From the NCBI GenBank assembly GCA_001798265.1, contig MGRR01000105.1, positions 1,355-16,718 on the forward strand: a stretch of DNA of 15,364 nt, read 5' to 3'. The notes under the pieces are model-generated. The model did not search any database, was not told the origin of the DNA, and saw only the letters and a list, made by a program, of their open reading frames with translations. Numbering within the stretch: position 1 is the stretch's first letter; each line of letters starts with the position of its first letter. Shown here in pieces: positions 12,281-15,364 of this stretch. This stretch comes from Deltaproteobacteria bacterium RIFCSPHIGHO2_12_FULL_43_9. GTDB lineage: Bacteria > Bdellovibrionota > O2-12-FULL-43-9. The translations under genes and the position numbers were made by a program.

Positions 12281-14514
12281 TCTCCCTCCAATTGGGATTG
12301 TTTCCCTTCGCTCGCAATGACACTTCCGTCATTGCGAGGAGGAGAAGGGAGATCCTTCACTGCGTTCAGGACAGGCTCCGCAATCTCAACGCGAGTTTGC
12401 TTCGCTTCGCTCGCAATGACGTGATCGCTCGCAATGACGTGGTCGCGCGCAATGACGCCTTTGTCATCCCCGTGAAAACGGGGATCCAGCGTTCTTTTTC
12501 TGGATTCCCGCGGCAGCCTGTACTCCGCGAAAGCGGGGTACGGGAATGACAGTACGTCGTCATCCCGGCGAAAGCCGGGATCTGCACTCGCAATGATGGA
12601 AGAGATCCCCGTTTTCACGGGGATGACAGGATTACTCGCAATGACGGCATCCTGTAAATATTTTTCAATTACCGCTTTTACTATCGGGCCCGCGCCAGAG
12701 CTACCATGGCAGGAATGTTCCGCGATGGCCTCGACGACGATTTTAGGATTATCCGCCGGAGCGTAACCAACAAACCAGCCATGATCCCTGAACCGGAACT
12801 CGCTCTCTTCACATTTTTGAGGCTCCCCTGTTTGGGACATCCTTAATACCTGCACTGTGCCGGTTTTACCCGCAATATCCAGACCCTTGGTTCTCACGGT
12901 CCAATATGCCGTTCCACCCTGTTTATTAACAACCCCGTATAAACCATCTTTTATAATTTTGAGATGCGGCTCAGGAATATCATTTACCCGGATTCTCTCG
13001 GGTGAAAACTCTTTCAAGATAATCCCATCACTCTGTTCAACACGCTTCAATATATTGGGTCTATAGACCGTCCCACCATTCGCAATCGTCGCAAATCCAA
13101 CCGCCAGCTGAAGCGGTGTTGTCAAAACGTATCCCTGACCTATGGATTGCGAAAGTGTCTCACCGGGCCACCACGGTGTTTGAAAACGATTCTCCTTCCA
13201 GGCTTTAGACGGGATTAATCCTGGCTGCTCACTTGGTAAATTTACACCTGTCTTTGAACCAAGACCCAAACTTTTAATTACATCCGCCATCTCATCAATA
13301 CCAGTCGCGAGACCGGCGCGGTAAAAGAAGACATCGCAGGACTGAACTATTGCCTTGTCGACATCAACAACACCATGCCCATGTTCGCGCCTCCAGCAAC
13401 GAAACCTCCTCGTTCCAAATTCATAATAACCGGGGCAGAAAAAGGTTGTATTTTGATTAACAACACCCTTCTCAAGCGCCGCGAGAAGAACAAATGGTTT
13501 ATATGTCGAACCTGGTGGATAGTGATTCTGTACCGCCTTATTTCTCAGCGGATCGAATGGATCATTAATAAGCGCAGACCACTTTGCCTGGTCTATACCT
13601 CGGGAGAATTCGGTTGGATTAAAGGATGGCCGGCTGACCATGGCGAGGATCTCTCCACTATTGGGATCAAGCGCGACAAGTGAGCCGATTTTATTACCGA
13701 ATGCCTTATACGCCGTATTTTGCAGCTCCTGGTCTATTGTTAAAACCAGATTATTTCCGGCAATCGCACCCTTTGAAGTTGAACGTCCTAGTAATACCTC
13801 CTCTCCGGGAAGCTTTTGTCTCCCAAAGGCATCGACCTCTATATACGCCGCGCCATCAATTCCACGAATTGTAGATTCAAACTGCAGCTCTATCCCCGAT
13901 TTACCAATAATATCACCCCGTGAATAGCCTGGCACCGCGTGTCTGTTGTATTGCGCCAATTCATCCTGATTTACCTCACCGACAAATCCCAAAAGAGAAC
14001 CACCAACATCCTGAGACAGATATGTCCTCTTCATCATCATCTGAACATCTACGCCGGGCAGGTCCAGATTTTTACTTTTAATCAGACCAACCTCATCCTG
14101 CGATACCTCCCCCTTTATCAAAACCGGCATGAACCGGGGCGATCCCTTTGCCTTATCGAGCTTTTTGTGGATTTCTTCCGCGTCAATATGAATAATCTTC
14201 GATAAAATATTGATTGTAGAAGCTTGGGCCTCTTTGGGTAAAAATTGCGGGGTAATTACGACATCAAAAGAGGGGTAGTTATCGACGAGTATCGTTCCAT
14301 TCCTGTCATATATCATACCCCTTGCTGCCTGAATTCTCTCCTGCCTTAAAAAATTTTGTTGTGAAAACGCGAAGAATTTAGAGCCCCGCATAATCTGAAG
14401 AAACCAGAGTCTCCCGGTAATTAAGACAAATAAAATAATCAAAATAATATTTAATAACTGGAATCTACCCTGGAATTCCTTAATTTCATGTTGCTGTCCA
14501 AGAAGAGATGACAC
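12277..14514 (-). CDS. mrdA: Penicillin-binding protein 2 with a repeat-encoded C-terminal extension
   Basis: This 745-residue transpeptidase crosslinks peptidoglycan with RodA in the elongasome. It has a short cytoplasmic tail, one membrane anchor (about 19-42), a dimerisation or pedestal domain, and the catalytic domain with STYK (336-339; nucleophile Ser336), SCD (392-394) and KTG (550-552). The GTG start at 14514 has GAGAGG six bases upstream. The normal family end is near residue 623 (E. coli PBP2 is 633 residues). From Val624 to 745 the coding sequence is a cluster of dispersed repeats (12292-12645), giving peptides such as VIPVKTGISS, VIASEAKQ and DPRFHGDD. The extension keeps the frame and the overlap with rodA, so the insertion has not disrupted the operon. 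Whether the tail is translated stably, exported and folded is unknown. Confidence 0.96.
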   Translation of the reverse strand: MSSLLGQQHEIKEFQGRFQLLNIILIILFVLITGRLWFLQIMRGSKFFAFSQQNFLRQERIQAARGMIYDRNGTILVDNYPSFDVVITPQFLPKEAQASTINILSKIIHIDAEEIHKKLDKAKGSPRFMPVLIKGEVSQDEVGLIKSKNLDLPGVDVQMMMKRTYLSQDVGGSLLGFVGEVNQDELAQYNRHAVPGYSRGDIIGKSGIELQFESTIRGIDGAAYIEVDAFGRQKLPGEEVLLGRSTSKGAIAGNNLVLTIDQELQNTAYKAFGNKIGSLVALDPNSGEILAMVSRPSFNPTEFSRGIDQAKWSALINDPFDPLRNKAVQNHYPPGSTYKPFVLLAALEKGVVNQNTTFFCPGYYEFGTRRFRCWRREHGHGVVDVDKAIVQSCDVFFYRAGLATGIDEMADVIKSLGLGSKTGVNLPSEQPGLIPSKAWKENRFQTPWWPGETLSQSIGQGYVLTTPLQLAVGFATIANGGTVYRPNILKRVEQSDGIILKEFSPERIRVNDIPEPHLKIIKDGLYGVVNKQGGTAYWTVRTKGLDIAGKTGTVQVLRMSQTGEPQKCEESEFRFRDHGWFVGYAPADNPKIVVEAIAEHSCHGSSGAGPIVKAVIEKYLQDAVIASNPVIPVKTGISSIIASADPGFRRDDDVLSFPYPAFAEYRLPRESRKRTLDPRFHGDDKGVIARDHVIASDHVIASEAKQTRVEIAEPVLNAVKDLPSPPRNDGSVIASEGKQSQLEGE
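12403..12456 (-). repeat. Three tandem 18-bp units in the mrdA extension
   Basis: Units at 12403-12420, 12421-12438 and 12439-12456 each end in CGCAATGAC and differ by a few bases (for example GTGATCGCTCGCAATGAC and GTGGTCGCGCGCAATGAC). Being 18 bp, they keep frame and encode VIARDH, VIASDH and VIASEA in PBP2. Confidence 0.8.
12535..12596 (-). repeat. Inverted partner of the composite segment at 2743-2801
   Basis: The reverse complement matches 2743-2801 at 57 of 59 bases with a 3-base insertion. It lies 9.7 kb away in opposite orientation, within the mrdA extension. Confidence 0.85.
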
Positions 14515-14526
14515 CTGCCGCCTCTC

Positions 14527-15084
14527 TCACCGGGCTAATATTGGCGCACCAAGTACGCCAGTGATCTTCGATGGGCTCTCTTTTCCAAAAAGCTTATCAA
14601 GGGATGAGAATAATCCAAATACAAGAGGCGTTATTATAAGCTGTAAAACCACCGTGGGGATCCATTCTCCGGCAACTGCCTCAAACGATATATTGGCCGG
14701 GAAAAACAGGTAGGTAATCCCCCATACCAATAGGTTCTGAAGCAGACTCATCAGAAATACAACGAGAAGGGTTCCAACCGTCCGGGTAAGGAAAACCGCA
14801 ATACCAACCATTTTGGCAATCAGGAAAATCCATAAATAAACCGTCATGATCATCCCATGAGGGGCCCCGCTTAAAGACTCAACAAACCACCCGATGATAA
14901 GAGACAAAAGCGCCCCCTCCACCAGATAACGATGAAAAGAGAGATAAACTATCACAATAAGGATCAGATCCGGCCTGAAGCCTTTAAATAATAAATTTAA
15001 AAATGTAGATTGAAAAATAATAATTAACAAAGAGATGAGCAGGATAAAAATAAAGTTTGTTCTTAGCAGAAGCTTCCGGATCAT
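14527..15084 (-). CDS. mreD: Rod shape-determining protein MreD
   Basis: This 185-residue integral membrane protein has about five or six hydrophobic segments, no large soluble domain, and the FRPDLILIVIVYLSF and EGALLSLIIGWFVESL stretches typical of MreD. It belongs to the MreBCD complex that directs lateral-wall synthesis in the inner membrane. The ATG at 15084 overlaps the mreC TGA (ATGA). The frame is open to 15108, which would add eight residues overlapping mreC, so the coupled start is preferred. mrdA begins 12 bp after its stop. Confidence 0.92.
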   Translation of the reverse strand: MIRKLLLRTNFIFILLISLLIIIFQSTFLNLLFKGFRPDLILIVIVYLSFHRYLVEGALLSLIIGWFVESLSGAPHGMIMTVYLWIFLIAKMVGIAVFLTRTVGTLLVVFLMSLLQNLLVWGITYLFFPANISFEAVAGEWIPTVVLQLIITPLVFGLFSSLDKLFGKESPSKITGVLGAPILAR

Positions 15085-15364
15085 CTTATGGTATTTTCCT
15101 CTATCCAACCATTATTCTTTACCACAAAAACCTCTTCCAGTTTCTGAAAATCAACACTCGACCTTATAACAACATCCTGTGTCATACCGTATCTTGCTCT
15201 ATTAACCTTAGCCACATTTCCAATGATGATGCCCTTTGGGAAAACCCCTCCCAGACCGGAAGATATTATTAAATCCCCAACCTGAACATCTTCACTCCTG
15301 CGAAGATATTTCAACGAGGCCCTGGATCCTCCGGCCCCCTCCAAAACCCCTCTTGCCCTAGTCC
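15081..15364 (-). CDS. mreC: Rod shape-determining protein MreC, C-terminal part (cut by window edge)
   Basis: The frame enters from the right edge. Visible residues include ARGVLEGAGGSRASLKYL and then VQVGDLIISSGLGGVFPKG (two adjacent stretches). These match the conserved beta-domain of MreC, a bitopic periplasmic protein that links MreB to PBP2 and RodA. About 94 codons are visible. The N-terminal anchor and coiled coil lie outside the window. Although a TTG at 15344 could serve as a start, the conserved frame continues beyond it, so this is a partial gene. Order mreC-mreD-mrdA-rodA is the classical one, so mreB probably lies further right. Confidence 0.93.
   Translation of the reverse strand, partial: TRARGVLEGAGGSRASLKYLRRSEDVQVGDLIISSGLGGVFPKGIIIGNVAKVNRARYGMTQDVVIRSSVDFQKLEEVFVVKNNGWIEENTIR

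Larger units (their letters stand above)
12292..12645. repeat. Composite repeat cluster inside the 3' end of mrdA
   Basis: About 354 bp of mixed units. Twenty-base hairpins lie at 12466-12485 (GAAA loop), 12562-12581 (GAAA) and 12605-12624 (TTTC, the reverse orientation). A 9-bp stem with one G-T pair and GAAA loop lies at 12520-12541, nested within ATTCCCG/CGGGAAT arms (12504-12510, 12541-12547). GCGAGCGAAG-type units in both orientations lie at 12295-12321, 12328-12388 (a longer variant) and 12397-12420, with a half unit at 12635-12645. All of it reads through in the mrdA frame without a stop. Confidence 0.9.

Noticed and set aside
12268..12593. Plus- and minus-strand open frames inside the mrdA repeat cluster
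   Set aside because: They are repeat translations that overlap the in-frame end of mrdA and the start of rodA, with no independent coding signal.

Overview
The window looks like chromosomal DNA of a Gram-negative, rod-shaped bacterium with lipopolysaccharide. It carries a heptose-precursor gene (gmhA), secreted proteins and lipoproteins, the elongasome genes mreC-mreD-mrdA-rodA, and a sigma-54 activator with a forkhead-associated (FHA) domain. Gene style, moderate G+C and dispersed repeats of the GCGAGCGAAGCGAAGCAATC type suggest a deltaproteobacterial or related candidate lineage. The species cannot be named from this sequence.

Layout. Positions 1-125 hold the tail of an upstream gene. Positions 177-2739 are a tight plus-strand operon: two secreted proteins that look paralogous, possibly with a START/SRPBCC-like fold, then a small lipoprotein consisting of a lone subtilase-propeptide (I9-like) domain. 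A composite repeat cluster follows (2743-3020). Positions 3099-5963 form what I think is the most interesting unit. An FHA-sigma54 activator gene (3846-5126) is flanked on both sides by textbook -24/-12 sigma-54 promoters (3201-3217 and 5235-5251). These promoters drive a small secreted protein (3297-3656) and a lipoprotein plus small secreted protein (5268-5963). TGT-N10/11-ACA dyads lie about 95-125 bp upstream of both predicted starts, as enhancer sites would. This reads as a self-contained, phosphothreonine-gated regulon of exported proteins.

The rest is mainly housekeeping on the minus strand. One tight operon runs gmhA, a deoxyhypusine-synthase-like gene, a small TM2-type membrane protein, then polA (10541 down to 5960). 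trxA is divergent from gmhA (10726-11052). The second minus-strand operon is mreC (cut by the window edge), mreD, mrdA and rodA (15364 down to 11186), with stop/start overlaps or short gaps. It builds the lateral-wall peptidoglycan machine.

Repeats shape the window. Hairpin-forming and GCGAGCGAAG-type repeats occur at 2743-3020, 3746-3798, 10562-10612 and 12292-12645. The last cluster lies inside mrdA and adds about 122 repeat-encoded residues to the C terminus of PBP2. Between the convergent trxA and rodA sits a 122-bp palindromic, MITE-like element flanked by TTA on both sides and abutting the rodA stop codon.
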